From NCBI RefSeq assembly GCF_000317145.1, contig NC_019697.1:5282886-5346885 (forward strand): a stretch of 64,000 nt of DNA. The letters are read 5' to 3'. The notes beneath the pieces are model-generated. The model worked only from the letters and a program-made list of their open reading frames with translations. It made no database searches and had not been told where the DNA came from. Position numbers and translations under genes: made by a program. Shown piece after piece: positions 55,013 through 63,949 of the stretch (position 1 is its first letter; each line of letters begins with the position of its first letter). This DNA is from Chamaesiphon minutus PCC 6605. Its GTDB lineage: Bacteria; Cyanobacteriota; Cyanobacteriia; Cyanobacteriales; Chamaesiphonaceae.

Positions 55013-55279
55013 CTATCCCCCACTCACGGGTGGAATCAGTACCACTTCATCTCGATCGCACAGGAGCGTCTCCGGCTCGACAAAATCTAAATTGATGCCA
55101 AATCGCGTCACATCGCGCCATTGTGCGAGTTGAGATCGATCGGCAATCACGCGTTCTAATACGGCTTTGACGGGCGTATTCGGTGGGAATTGGTATGAAA
55201 CTTCGCTCGTGCCAAAGGCTTCTTGGTAAACCGCAAAGAGTTTGAGCGTGACGGTAATTTCCGATTGAGGAGCATTCAT
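55013..55279 (-). CDS. moaD: molybdopterin synthase small subunit MoaD / ThiS-like
   Basis: 88 aa beta-grasp protein. The fold begins with VTLKLFAVYQEAFGTSEVSYQ and ends with DEVVLIPPVSGG, the C-terminal Gly-Gly needed for thiocarboxylate formation. MoaD carries sulfur for the molybdenum cofactor, used by nitrate reductase among others. No moaE gene is adjacent. Confidence 0.88.
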   Translation of the reverse strand: MNAPQSEITVTLKLFAVYQEAFGTSEVSYQFPPNTPVKAVLERVIADRSQLAQWRDVTRFGINLDFVEPETLLCDRDEVVLIPPVSGG

Positions 55280-55392
55280 GGGCGGTGCGATCGGCGATGG
55301 TGGTAACTGAGCAGCAATTAAAATAGTGTCGATCGGCTACAGTTTTTACTCTGTCTAGGGTGTAGCCCATTTTATCCGATCTGGGAAATCGA

Positions 55393-55445
55393 TTTGTAAA
55401 AACTACTTGCTTTTTTGTAAAGATATTGTTATATTAATTTACATA
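55393..55445 (+). promoter_or_regulatory. repeated TTTGTAAA boxes upstream of hli copy 1
   Basis: TTTGTAAA occurs at 55393-55400 and 55414-55421, and TTTACATA at 55438-55445. They resemble half-sites of the HLR1 motif of RpaB, but the spacing is not the standard one. Confidence 0.35.
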
Positions 55446-55483
55446 ACTACACACTTATAAATTCGTTAAGTCGATAAACATCC

Positions 55484-55693
55484 ATGCAAACTAAAACCTT
55501 CATCGATAACGACGGCAGAGAAAACAACTTCGCGATCGAGCCAAAAATGTACGTCACTGATGGCCCTCAAGCTGGCTGGACTGACTACGCAGAGAAGCTC
55601 AACGGTCGGTTGGCCATGATCGGTTTCGTAGCATTGCTGATTCAAGAAGTATTGACCGGACACGGCATCGTTGGTTTCATTGCCAACCTATAG
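55484..55693 (+). CDS. hli: high-light-inducible protein (Hlip), copy 1
   Basis: 69 aa, single-helix chlorophyll a/b-binding family. The conserved core [30 protein letters not shown] contains the chlorophyll-binding E-x-x-N-G-R motif and one thylakoid membrane helix. The family protects photosystems and chlorophyll biosynthesis in high light. The protein is identical to copy 2, 79 bp downstream. Confidence 0.95.
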   Translation: MQTKTFIDNDGRENNFAIEPKMYVTDGPQAGWTDYAEKLNGRLAMIGFVALLIQEVLTGHGIVGFIANL

Positions 55694-55772
55694 TCACTAG
55701 TTTTGGTAGCTGACTACCTTTAACAGTTTACATAAAAAAACATTTACAGCATTAGACACACCGGAAAGAGCC

Positions 55773-55982
55773 ATGCAAACTAAAACCTTCATCGACAACG
55801 ACGGTAGAGAAAACAACTTCGCGATCGAGCCAAAAATGTACGTTACGGATGGCCCCCAGGCTGGCTGGACTGACTACGCAGAGAAACTCAACGGTCGGTT
55901 GGCAATGATTGGTTTTGTGGCATTACTCATTCAAGAAGTATTGACCGGACACGGTATCGTCGGTTTCATCGCCAACCTGTAA
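55773..55982 (+). CDS. hli: high-light-inducible protein (Hlip), copy 2
   Basis: 69 aa, identical in sequence to copy 1 although the genes differ at about 17 synonymous sites and in the stop codon (TAG versus TAA). GGAAAG (about 55761) is a good RBS. It is probably cotranscribed with copy 1. Confidence 0.95.
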   Translation: MQTKTFIDNDGRENNFAIEPKMYVTDGPQAGWTDYAEKLNGRLAMIGFVALLIQEVLTGHGIVGFIANL

Positions 55983-56353
55983 TCAGTAGCTTCACACTGA
56001 GACGAGCGTTTCACTATAAATTTCTTATCTTTTTCCTCGCGCTGGCATATCTGCTGGTGCGTTTTTTTGTGTGTTACAAAGATTTGCTCGATCGATCGCC
56101 TCGATTAAAGCTTATTTAACCGACTCATTGGCTCTAGCTATAGCTGCTACAAGCTCGAATGATTACTGAATTTCGCTCAAAATTTCTACGCTTCTAGATC
56201 GCTGTTTGCCCACTGTCACCACTCGATCGAGATCGTCGTAAGTGAGATCGCACAGACAAGTTTAAGCTCCAAAGTTAGTCTGTGTATTCTTACGGTATCG
56301 AATTCTCTTTATGAATATGATAATAAAACCAATTAATTCTGCAACTACAGCCA
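55983..56353. other. 371-bp intergenic region without a visible gene
   Basis: No ORF, tRNA or clear repeat is seen. A T run (56061-56067) may mark the end of the hli transcript. Confidence 0.35.
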
Positions 56354-57595
56354 ATGAAAACCTATATTGCGAAACTCAAGCAAGCTGCTTTAATGACTGG
56401 AATTGCCTTAGGTGGAATTGGTAGCAGTGGTACTTTATCACCTGTAAGTGCATTGACATTTAATTTCGTTTCCCCGTCAGGACTCGACCCACGGGCACAG
56501 GCAGGATTTGAGGCCGCAGGTATCCGCTGGTCTGCTCTTTTTACAGATACTGCGAACATTATTATTGATATTGATTTTCGTGCCTTAGCTCCGGGAGTGC
56601 TGGCACAAGCTAGTTCTACCCGTCGGATGTATGATTATAGTCAGTTTAGGGCTGCACTAGAGGCAGATCGAACTTCCGCAGACGATAATAATGCGGTTAG
56701 CAGTCTTAGTCTTGGCACCAACTTTAACGCGCTCATCAATCGCACTAGTAATAATCCTAATGGCAGTGGGAGTGCAACTCCATATTTAGATAACACTGGC
56801 GCAAATACCGCGATGGTAAATATCTCTAGTGCTAATGCTAAAGCTCTCAACTTACTAGGTGGGTTACCTGCCGCAGCTAGCACGTATGTGTCTACCGCAG
56901 GTGGTTTTGTGCTCGGCAGTCCGATTAATCCAGATTTCAGACCCAATAATCTGAATGTTTCCCCTGCCAATGCAACTGTTGGTGCGGATGCAGCGATTAC
57001 GTTTAGTACTGATTTTGACTTTGATTTCAATCCTGATGATGGTATAGATTTCGATAAGTTTGATTTTGTTGGAATTGCCACTCATGAAATCGGACATGCA
57101 CTCGGTTTTACTAGTGGTGTCGATGTTTTAGATATTAATAGTCCGCCAACTAATGGCCCGTTTGATGACAACCTCTTTACCTTTGTCAATAGCCTCGATC
57201 TATTCCGTTATTCGGAAGATAGTAAGAATGCTAGCGCGATCGATTGGACGGCAGACCTTCGCACTAAGTACTTCTCCTTAGATCGTGGACTTACGAATAT
57301 CGCTGATTTTGCAACGGGAGACAACTTTGGAGATGGGCAGCAAGCTAGTCACTGGAAAGACAATTTTGGCTTGGGGATTATGGACCCAACTTTTAGCAAT
57401 GGCGAATTAGGCGTAATTACCGAAAACGATTTGCGCGGGTTTGATGTCATTGGTTGGAATCGGGTAAACGCAACTGTCGCTCGAGTACCCGAACCTTCTA
57501 ACATCATTGGCACGTTGATGGTTGCTGGCTTTGGAGCCAAACTGGTATTTAAACGTCGCCAAAAACTCTTTAAATCAAAGACCGAATCAATCTAA
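56354..57595 (+). CDS. PEP-CTERM metalloprotease, copy 1 (NF038122-like family)
   Basis: 413 aa, secreted. The N-terminus has a signal peptide (MKTYIAKLKQAALMTGIALG, cleavage near SAL|TFNF). The zinc motif is HEIGHALGF (about residues 241-249), preceded by DFVGIAT. The C-terminus has PEPSNIIGTLMVAGFGAKLVFKRRQK: the PEP motif, a membrane helix and an Arg cluster, which mark sorting by exosortase. It looks like a metzincin-like (HExxHxxGF) protease of cyanobacteria. A strong terminator follows. It is a tandem paralog of the next gene. Confidence 0.8.
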   Translation: MKTYIAKLKQAALMTGIALGGIGSSGTLSPVSALTFNFVSPSGLDPRAQAGFEAAGIRWSALFTDTANIIIDIDFRALAPGVLAQASSTRRMYDYSQFRAALEADRTSADDNNAVSSLSLGTNFNALINRTSNNPNGSGSATPYLDNTGANTAMVNISSANAKALNLLGGLPAAASTYVSTAGGFVLGSPINPDFRPNNLNVSPANATVGADAAITFSTDFDFDFNPDDGIDFDKFDFVGIATHEIGHALGFTSGVDVLDINSPPTNGPFDDNLFTFVNSLDLFRYSEDSKNASAIDWTADLRTKYFSLDRGLTNIADFATGDNFGDGQQASHWKDNFGLGIMDPTFSNGELGVITENDLRGFDVIGWNRVNATVARVPEPSNIIGTLMVAGFGAKLVFKRRQKLFKSKTESI

Positions 57596-57614
57596 AATTC
57601 CGGTGTTCTTATTT

Positions 57615-57653
57615 CCAGATGTTGCTCCATCTAGCAACATCTGGATTTTTTTT
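57615..57653 (+). terminator. rho-independent terminator after metalloprotease copy 1
   Basis: CCAGATGTTGCT pairs exactly with AGCAACATCTGG around a 6-nt loop and is followed by ATTTTTTTT. Confidence 0.9.
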
Positions 57654-57869
57654 GGCTGACTACTCGCGATTGACCAGCGAGAAATCGACCTTATCTCGAT
57701 CTGTTAATAGTTGGTACATTTCCAGTTATGATTATCAGTCTGAGAACTCGATCGCGATGATTTATCGGATAGGGTAATTCAATATGTAAATATAATCGAT
57801 CGATATGTTTATGTAGTTACCTAATATCGGGAAATTTTTTATACCGACAATCAATTCGGAAATACAACA

Positions 57870-59072
57870 ATGAAGATCTATTTGGTTAAACTCCAACAAG
57901 CTGCTGTCATGACGGGTATTGCCTTGAGTGGAATTGAGATCGGCGGAGCGATTTCACCTGCCAATGCCTTAACATTTAATTTCACGCCAGCAGCCGGAAC
58001 ATCGCAACAGGCAATCGACGGGTTTACTACAGCAGGTTCGCTATGGTCTTCATTATTTACAGATAGTGTCACTGTCAACGTCAATATTAATTTCACGGCA
58101 TTAAGTGCCGGGACTTTGGGAGAAGCTAGTTCTAGTACTCAATTCTTTAGCTACGATCGAGTGCATGGTGCCCTCAGTAACGATCGAACATCCACAGACG
58201 ATCGTACTGCTGTCAATAGTCTGTCCAAACCACCAACATTTAACATGCTTCTCAATCGCACTGCCAATAGTCCGAACGGAGCGGGTAGTGCGACCCCTTA
58301 TCTAGATAGTAATGGCGATGCCAATAATACAACGATTAATCTCACTAGTGCTAATGCCAAGGCTCTAGGTTTGGTAGCTAATAATAACGATAACGATGCA
58401 TCGATTAGTTTTAGCAATGCATTTAATTGGGATTTCAATCCTAATGATGGCATTAGTGACGGGGCATTTGATTTTGTCGGGATCGCGGCTCACGAACTCG
58501 GACACTCATTAGGTTTTATCAGTGGCGTCGATACTCTAGACGGCAATGCTTCTGGGACTTTTTATAACGATAGTCAATTTACATATGTCAGCCCGTTAGA
58601 TCTATTTCGTTATTCTACAGATAGCAAAAATGCTAACGCGATCGATTGGACGGCGGATGCTCGCGATAAATATTTTTCGATCGACGGTGGTGCGACTAAT
58701 ATTACAGCTTTTTCCACTGGCGATGTGTTTGGCGACGGTCGTCAGAACGGACACTGGAAGGATAATCTCGGATTAGGTATTATGGACCCGACAATCTCCT
58801 CTGGCGAGCTATTACAAATTAATGAAAATGATAAGCGCGCATTAGATGTCATCGGCTGGAATCGGGTGGGTAATGGCTCACCCAACGCCCAGATCGGCAA
58901 TTTTGTTCAAAATAGTAACGGCATTGCTGGTACTGACGGTTTAGCTCGAGCGGATGCTACTGTACCCGAACCTGCTGATTTTGTCGGTACATTTATCTTT
59001 GCTACTATTACTGCCAAAATAATTATCGATCGTCGCCAGCAGCTACGTGATGCAACCGATAAATCAGTTTAA
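57870..59072 (+). CDS. PEP-CTERM metalloprotease, copy 2 (NF038122-like family)
   Basis: 400 aa, the tandem paralog of copy 1. The signal region MKIYLVKLQQAAVMTGIALSG and NALTFNF are shared. The zinc motif is HELGHSLGF. Copy 2 has a shorter middle region (VANNNDNDASI replaces a longer Pro/Thr stretch) and an extra insert near the C-terminus (RVGNGSPNAQIGNFVQNS) before VPEPADFVGTFIFATITAKIIIDRRQQL. A terminator follows. Regulation is separate because each gene has its own terminator. Confidence 0.8.
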   Translation: MKIYLVKLQQAAVMTGIALSGIEIGGAISPANALTFNFTPAAGTSQQAIDGFTTAGSLWSSLFTDSVTVNVNINFTALSAGTLGEASSSTQFFSYDRVHGALSNDRTSTDDRTAVNSLSKPPTFNMLLNRTANSPNGAGSATPYLDSNGDANNTTINLTSANAKALGLVANNNDNDASISFSNAFNWDFNPNDGISDGAFDFVGIAAHELGHSLGFISGVDTLDGNASGTFYNDSQFTYVSPLDLFRYSTDSKNANAIDWTADARDKYFSIDGGATNITAFSTGDVFGDGRQNGHWKDNLGLGIMDPTISSGELLQINENDKRALDVIGWNRVGNGSPNAQIGNFVQNSNGIAGTDGLARADATVPEPADFVGTFIFATITAKIIIDRRQQLRDATDKSV

Positions 59073-59090
59073 ATTAATCGATCGTCAAAT

Positions 59091-59127
59091 AAATAGCCCC
59101 AAATTCTTGAAGAATTTGGGGCTATTT
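59091..59127 (+). terminator. hairpin terminator after metalloprotease copy 2
   Basis: AAATAGCCCCAAATTCT pairs exactly with AGAATTTGGGGCTATTT around TGA; the stem base has T residues. The rest of 59128-59445 has no gene. Confidence 0.8.
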
Positions 59128-59445
59128 GCTAAATATTTACCGATCTTGGCGATCGGAGTCGCTTTCTTAAAGATCGTGCGAAGCCACGTTTGGGAAATCT
59201 AAGGTAGCTGTAAAACTAACAGCAACCCCAAGTTTCTTCCCGCCTCTTCCCGGTGGGAGAGTTTTTGGTTCGTAGCCATCATCGTCGCCATCATTTTCGT
59301 AACGATTCGGTCTTCTGCTATTCTTAATTAGTTGTCACGGAACTTTTCTCTGGGCATCCGTTCCGATCGTCACCAAAGGTAACAAGCGATCGAAAGTAGA
59401 GATCTTACCGATCGGGTGTAAACTACCATCACAGATTTTTGCTAT

Positions 59446-59751
59446 TTATACTGCCGCAGGTTCGACTTTCCCTCTCTGCTTGTTAGTGCTGCTGCTAGTA
59501 GTTTCGTTGACTTCGAGCGGCACGAACTCAATATGATTGAGCAAAGTCGTCACGAAGGCAAATAGTAAGAAAGGCAGAGATAAAACTAAGATCAAACCGA
59601 CTGTCGCCAGCGCGTAAATTTGGCGAGTAGTACTCCATAAAGACAGAGCAGAAGCAAGACTGATAAAAATTACCATTAACCAAACTACAATCTGCCCATA
59701 GATATCGCTAAATGTGAGGGTGCAGTTCATCCGATACTTCTGCTTGTCCAT
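59446..59751 (-). CDS. small hypothetical membrane protein
   Basis: 101 aa with two hydrophobic segments (about 20-42 and 47-70). The core IVVWLMVIFISLASALSLWSTTRQIYALATVGLILVLSLPFLLFAF is strongly patterned, and the tail is Ser/Thr-rich. Met8 (59730) is an alternative start. Function unknown; isolated between repeats. Confidence 0.6.
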   Translation of the reverse strand: MDKQKYRMNCTLTFSDIYGQIVVWLMVIFISLASALSLWSTTRQIYALATVGLILVLSLPFLLFAFVTTLLNHIEFVPLEVNETTSSSTNKQRGKVEPAAV

Positions 59752-59863
59752 AAGTTTTTACCACAACTTTTACTATCTATTTTCAGCATAGATCGTTTGT
59801 TGCAGAATGGTAACTCTTTCAATTAATCGATAGAAATTGTTATAGATGTTTACAGGACATGTG

Positions 59864-59971
59864 GATGGGTAATGGGTAATGGGTAATGGGTAGGAAGACT
59901 TTAATCCTGAAACCTAATCCCTAATCCCTATCCCCTATCCCCTATCCCCTATCCCCTATCCCCTATCCCCT
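59864..59971. repeat. GGGTAAT and CCCCTAT heptamer tracts upstream of tldD
   Basis: GGGTAAT repeats about four times (59864-59893). CCCTAATC and CCCCTATC then repeat about eight times (59914-59970), ending about 37 bp before the tldD start. Confidence 0.8.
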
Positions 59972-60007
59972 TGTTACAATAAATCAAGCACCCCAGGAGA
60001 AGCCTGC

Positions 60008-61492
60008 ATGACTATTTCGATCGATCCCAAGACATTTTTGTTATCCAAGCAACTACCAAATCTGAGTTATTCAGCGACTACACATCGATTTGATGAAACC
60101 TGGGAAGCTCCATTATCAACACTGCTGGGTTTAGGACGAGCGGCTGGTGCGGACTTTGTAGAGTTCTTTTTAGAACGATCGAATTATATTAGCTGTCTGG
60201 CAGAAGACGACCAAATCACTAGTATCTCACCTCGGCTATCTACAGGCGCAGGAGTACGGGTATTTAAGGGTAAAGCCGATTGTTATGTCAGCACCAACGA
60301 TCTCTCCTTCAATGGGCTAAAATCGGCCTTAGAGAAAGCGTTGGGGATTATGGCATTGCACTTGCCCGCGCCCAACTCTTACGTACCCGAAATCAATCTC
60401 GAACTGTTGCGCGACTACGCCACCAAAAAGGGTAAAGATAACTGGTTGAAAGAGTGTAGCTCGATGCGCGAGATGGGTGAAGTGCTCTTAGCCGCTAATG
60501 GCAAGCTCAAACAGACAGCCACCCACATTCAATCGCGACGCGCGGCTTATTTCCGCGATTGGCAAGAAGTATTAGTGGCATCTAGCGACGGCACATTCGC
60601 ACGCGATATCCGGCTGACACAATCGGTAGGTTATAACCTACTATGTGCCGATGGTACCAATCGTTCTTCGATCGGTCAACGCGTGGGCGATACTAGCAAT
60701 CCTAACTTTTTAACAACGTGGGATTATGGAGCCACGGCGGAAGATGTTTCGCAGTCAGCAGGTAAGATGCTCTACGCCGACTATGTAGAATCGGGAACTT
60801 ATCCGATTATTATGGCAAACCAATTCGGTGGCGTCATTTTCCACGAAGCCTGCGGACATTTACTCGAAACTACCCAAATCGAGCGAAATACCACTCCCTT
60901 TGCCGAAATGAAGGGTCAAAAAATTGCCCATGAAAGTCTCACGGCTTGGGATGAAGGCTTATCTGGCAATGCTTTCGGTACGATCGATATGGACGATGAA
61001 GGAATGCCAGCCCAGCGCACCTTATTGATCGAGAATGGCATCCTCAAGAATTTTATCGCCGATCGGGCCGGATCGATCCGTACCGGACATCCCCGCACGG
61101 GCAGCGGACGCCGGAATAGTTACGCTTATGCAGCGGCTAGTCGGATGCGGAATACTTATATCGCTCCTGGCGAGCATCATGTAGATGAACTATTTAACTC
61201 GATCGAGAAAGGTATTTACTGTAAGAAAATGGGTGGCGGTAGCGTCGGTGCTACCGGACAATTTAACTTTGCAGTGGATGAGGCTTATCTAATCGAAAAT
61301 GGCAAAATTACCAAGCCGCTCAAGGGTGCGACGCTAATTGGCGAAGCCAAAGAAATCATGAATAAGATTTCAATGTGTTCGGCGGATCTCGGATTGGCTG
61401 CGGGTTTCTGCGGTTCGGTAAGTGGCAGTATTTATGTAACTGTCGGACAGCCACATATTAAGGTCGATTCGATTACCGTTGGCGGACGGTAG
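60008..61492 (+). CDS. tldD: TldD metalloprotease
   Basis: 494 aa. The TldD signature [10 protein letters not shown] (HExxxH zinc motif) occurs at about residues 279-286, and the C-terminal cradle has [24 protein letters not shown] and [22 protein letters not shown]. An AGG-type RBS (CAGGAG, 59995-60000) precedes the ATG. TldD is the catalytic partner of TldE/PmbA, which degrades microcin-type and other modified peptides. The tldE gene lies about 1 kb downstream, separated by another gene. Confidence 0.92.
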   Translation: MTISIDPKTFLLSKQLPNLSYSATTHRFDETWEAPLSTLLGLGRAAGADFVEFFLERSNYISCLAEDDQITSISPRLSTGAGVRVFKGKADCYVSTNDLSFNGLKSALEKALGIMALHLPAPNSYVPEINLELLRDYATKKGKDNWLKECSSMREMGEVLLAANGKLKQTATHIQSRRAAYFRDWQEVLVASSDGTFARDIRLTQSVGYNLLCADGTNRSSIGQRVGDTSNPNFLTTWDYGATAEDVSQSAGKMLYADYVESGTYPIIMANQFGGVIFHEACGHLLETTQIERNTTPFAEMKGQKIAHESLTAWDEGLSGNAFGTIDMDDEGMPAQRTLLIENGILKNFIADRAGSIRTGHPRTGSGRRNSYAYAAASRMRNTYIAPGEHHVDELFNSIEKGIYCKKMGGGSVGATGQFNFAVDEAYLIENGKITKPLKGATLIGEAKEIMNKISMCSADLGLAAGFCGSVSGSIYVTVGQPHIKVDSITVGGR

Positions 61493-61623
61493 GATTTGTA
61501 GGAGCGGGTTTATGCTTGCAGTTTTTGCGATCGGCAATTGTAGAACGAACCCGCCCGCACCTATCGATCGATTTGGTGTGCTGCGGAGATCTACCCACCC
61601 CGCCCTACGGGCACCCCTGTCTT

Positions 61624-61665
61624 GACTGAAACACATGCGGAGGGAACCTCCGCGTGATTTCAGTC
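61624..61665. repeat. ACTGAAA..TTTCAGT hairpin repeat (copy 2)
   Basis: GACTGAAACACATGCGGAGG and CCTCCGCGTGATTTCAGTC form an imperfect stem. It is nearly identical to the element at 47573-47614 and lies between tldD and the insert gene. Confidence 0.65.
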
Positions 61666-61746
61666 GCTCCGAGGAGGGGATTTTCCACGCCAGAGCTATT
61701 GCTTGAATTTAACTAAGAGGAAATCAAAAGTCAAAGCCTTCGACTC

Positions 61747-62211
61747 ATGGTTAATATAGATATTTTGTTAGAGTTTATTGTCGATGGCTCGCGGTTGATT
61801 CTAGCAGGTACGATCGGCTTTATAGTTGTCCTTCTATCTCCAATTTTAATAATATTATTTTGTATTGGGAATGCAGTAGAAAACTATCGAAAAAATAATG
61901 TAATCGACAGATTGTATTGTGAGAAATGTGGTGCTTTAATGGGAAGAAGATCTTTCGATCTGGCAAAAATAGAAAATACAAAACGATGGGAAGAATTTAA
62001 TTCAAAAATAGCAGAAGCGGAGCAAAAACGAAAGGCTACTCTAGCCGATCCTAATGCGACACCTTTAGAGATGATGCTTTCATCATCATCATCAGGAACA
62101 ATGCCTTACTATGGTTCTCCTCGTACAATAAATGCTGTTTGTACTTGTGGAGTCAAGTATGTCTATAGCAATAATAGATTTCAAATGCTTGTCGAAAATC
62201 AAGATTTGTAG
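61747..62211 (+). CDS. hypothetical membrane protein with a zinc-ribbon-like tail
   Basis: 154 aa. One strong hydrophobic stretch (about residues 15-42) is followed by a cytoplasmic part with CEKCG and, 80 residues later, CTCGVKY: a split Cys4 pattern resembling a zinc ribbon. A Ser-rich linker separates them. The base composition is more AT-rich than its neighbours, which may mean recent arrival. It lies between tldD and tldE. Function unknown. Confidence 0.6.
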   Translation: MVNIDILLEFIVDGSRLILAGTIGFIVVLLSPILIILFCIGNAVENYRKNNVIDRLYCEKCGALMGRRSFDLAKIENTKRWEEFNSKIAEAEQKRKATLADPNATPLEMMLSSSSSGTMPYYGSPRTINAVCTCGVKYVYSNNRFQMLVENQDL

Positions 62212-62243
62212 ACGTATGTATAGGTAGAATTAAGTATGTGTAG

Positions 62244-62440
62244 GGTGGGCACTGCCCACCACATCAATTTCAATAGTAGCTTAACAAACAAGAAAAGTTA
62301 TTTGAATTAAGTTGATAATGTCTGTGGGCAGTGCCCACCCTACAAAATTATTGCTTACTGCGATTGTAATTTTAGCTGTCAATAAAAGTTATTTGCATGA
62401 AGTCGGTAATGTCTGCGGGCAGTGCCCACTCTCCAAAATT
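62244..62440. repeat. three copies of the GTGGGCAGTGCCCAC palindrome and a ~58-bp direct repeat
   Basis: Palindromes at 62244-62260, 62324-62340 and 62416-62430. The flanks of the last two are also alike: AAAGTTATTTGAATTAAG.. and AAAGTTATTTGCATGAAG.., about 90 bp apart, so the unit of about 58 bp was duplicated. Confidence 0.7.
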
Positions 62441-62486
62441 ATTTCTACCCAACCTACGAATTATTAATTATTAACCCAAATTACCC

Positions 62487-63830
62487 ATGCCATTAAATAT
62501 TCAAACTGTTTCTGATTCCGCACGTCAAATTGCTACCAAATTAGGCATCTCCAAATTCGACTTATCTGGTTCGACTACTGATAGCGTCAGCGTCCAAGTG
62601 GATAAAGGCGAACCCAAGCAAGTCAAAGCTTCCAATCGATCTGGAATTACCGTGCGAGTATGGAATAACGAAAATACTGTCGGGATTACTAGTACCACCG
62701 ATGTCGATGATAACGGTTTGGAACTCGCGTTGAAAACCGCTCATGAAGCGAGTTTTTTTGGCATCAAAGAACACGCACCAGATTTTAGTCCCGAAGCGAC
62801 TGCACCGATTGCCGAAATAGAAATAGAGTCGGGAGAACCTGCAACGGTACCACAATTAATTGAGAGTTTAGTTGATGCCGAGCAGAAATTATTAGCTGCT
62901 CATGAAGCGATCGAAAGCGTTCCTTATAATGGACTATCTCAGCAATCTATAGACCAATTCTATCTCAACAGTGACGGTGCGGTACGCAGCGATAGTCGGT
63001 CATATACCTCGCTTTACTTATATACCAAAACCGAACAAGAAGGCAAAAAGCCGCGCAGTGCGGGGGCTTTTGAACTCAGTCACAGTTTCGATAAACTAAA
63101 CTTCCAAAAGTGTATCGATGAAGCTGCCGAAAAAACTATCAGTCATCTCAACTATGAGAAAGTAGCTTCTGGTAAATATACGGTAGTCTTCTCGCCCGAA
63201 GCATTCTTGAGTTTGCTCGGTGCTTTTTCTAACTTATTTAATGCCCAAAGTATTTTAGATAAACAAAGTTTGTCAACACCCGAATCTTTGGGCACGCCGA
63301 TTGCATCGCCATTATTATCGGTCGCCGATGATGCATTGCACCCGAGTAATATCGGGATCGAAACTTTTGATGGCGAAGGGACTCCTACCCGTCGGATTAA
63401 CTTGATCGATAAAGGCGTGTTGTCGTCATTCATTCACAGTGCGGGTACTGCCAAACGGATGAATGCTCAACCGACGGGACATGCCAATATGGGATCGAAA
63501 ATTACTGTTTCTCCCCACTTCTATCATGTGTCAGGTGGTGAAACAACTGACGAGAAATATAACCTAGATACGGCAGAAAATGTCATCCTGATCGACGATC
63601 TCCAAGCCCTCCATGCAGGCGTACAATCGCTGCAAGGTTCTTTCTCCTTGCCTTTTGATGGTTGGGTAATTAATAAGGGTGTAAAGACCAGTGTCGAGTC
63701 AGCTACAGTTGCCGGAGACTTCCGCGAAGTATTAAATTCGATCGTGTATATCGAGCCAAAAGAGGAGCTGACAAATAGCGGTGTCTGTCCGCGAATTTGG
63801 GTAGAGGGACTATCTGTTACTGGCGAATAA
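62487..63830 (+). CDS. pmbA: TldE/PmbA-type protein
   Basis: 447 aa. The TldE/PmbA core lacks the HExxxH of TldD, as expected for the non-catalytic partner. It contains SPLLSVADDALHPSNIGIETFDGEGTPTRRINLIDKGVLSSFIHSAGTAKRM, GHANMGSKITVSP and the C-terminal WVEGLSVTGE. It forms a heterodimer with TldD. The window also holds the end of another such gene at 2-283. Confidence 0.9.
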   Translation: MPLNIQTVSDSARQIATKLGISKFDLSGSTTDSVSVQVDKGEPKQVKASNRSGITVRVWNNENTVGITSTTDVDDNGLELALKTAHEASFFGIKEHAPDFSPEATAPIAEIEIESGEPATVPQLIESLVDAEQKLLAAHEAIESVPYNGLSQQSIDQFYLNSDGAVRSDSRSYTSLYLYTKTEQEGKKPRSAGAFELSHSFDKLNFQKCIDEAAEKTISHLNYEKVASGKYTVVFSPEAFLSLLGAFSNLFNAQSILDKQSLSTPESLGTPIASPLLSVADDALHPSNIGIETFDGEGTPTRRINLIDKGVLSSFIHSAGTAKRMNAQPTGHANMGSKITVSPHFYHVSGGETTDEKYNLDTAENVILIDDLQALHAGVQSLQGSFSLPFDGWVINKGVKTSVESATVAGDFREVLNSIVYIEPKEELTNSGVCPRIWVEGLSVTGE

Positions 63831-63949
63831 ATTTGATTCGATGTCAAATGGGGTAGATACTATCTTAAGAGTCCATAGGGACGATCGAGACAGTATCTAC
63901 TCCTTATTTAGAGATGTATATTTAGAGTGTCTTCAGTGAAAATTTGGTG

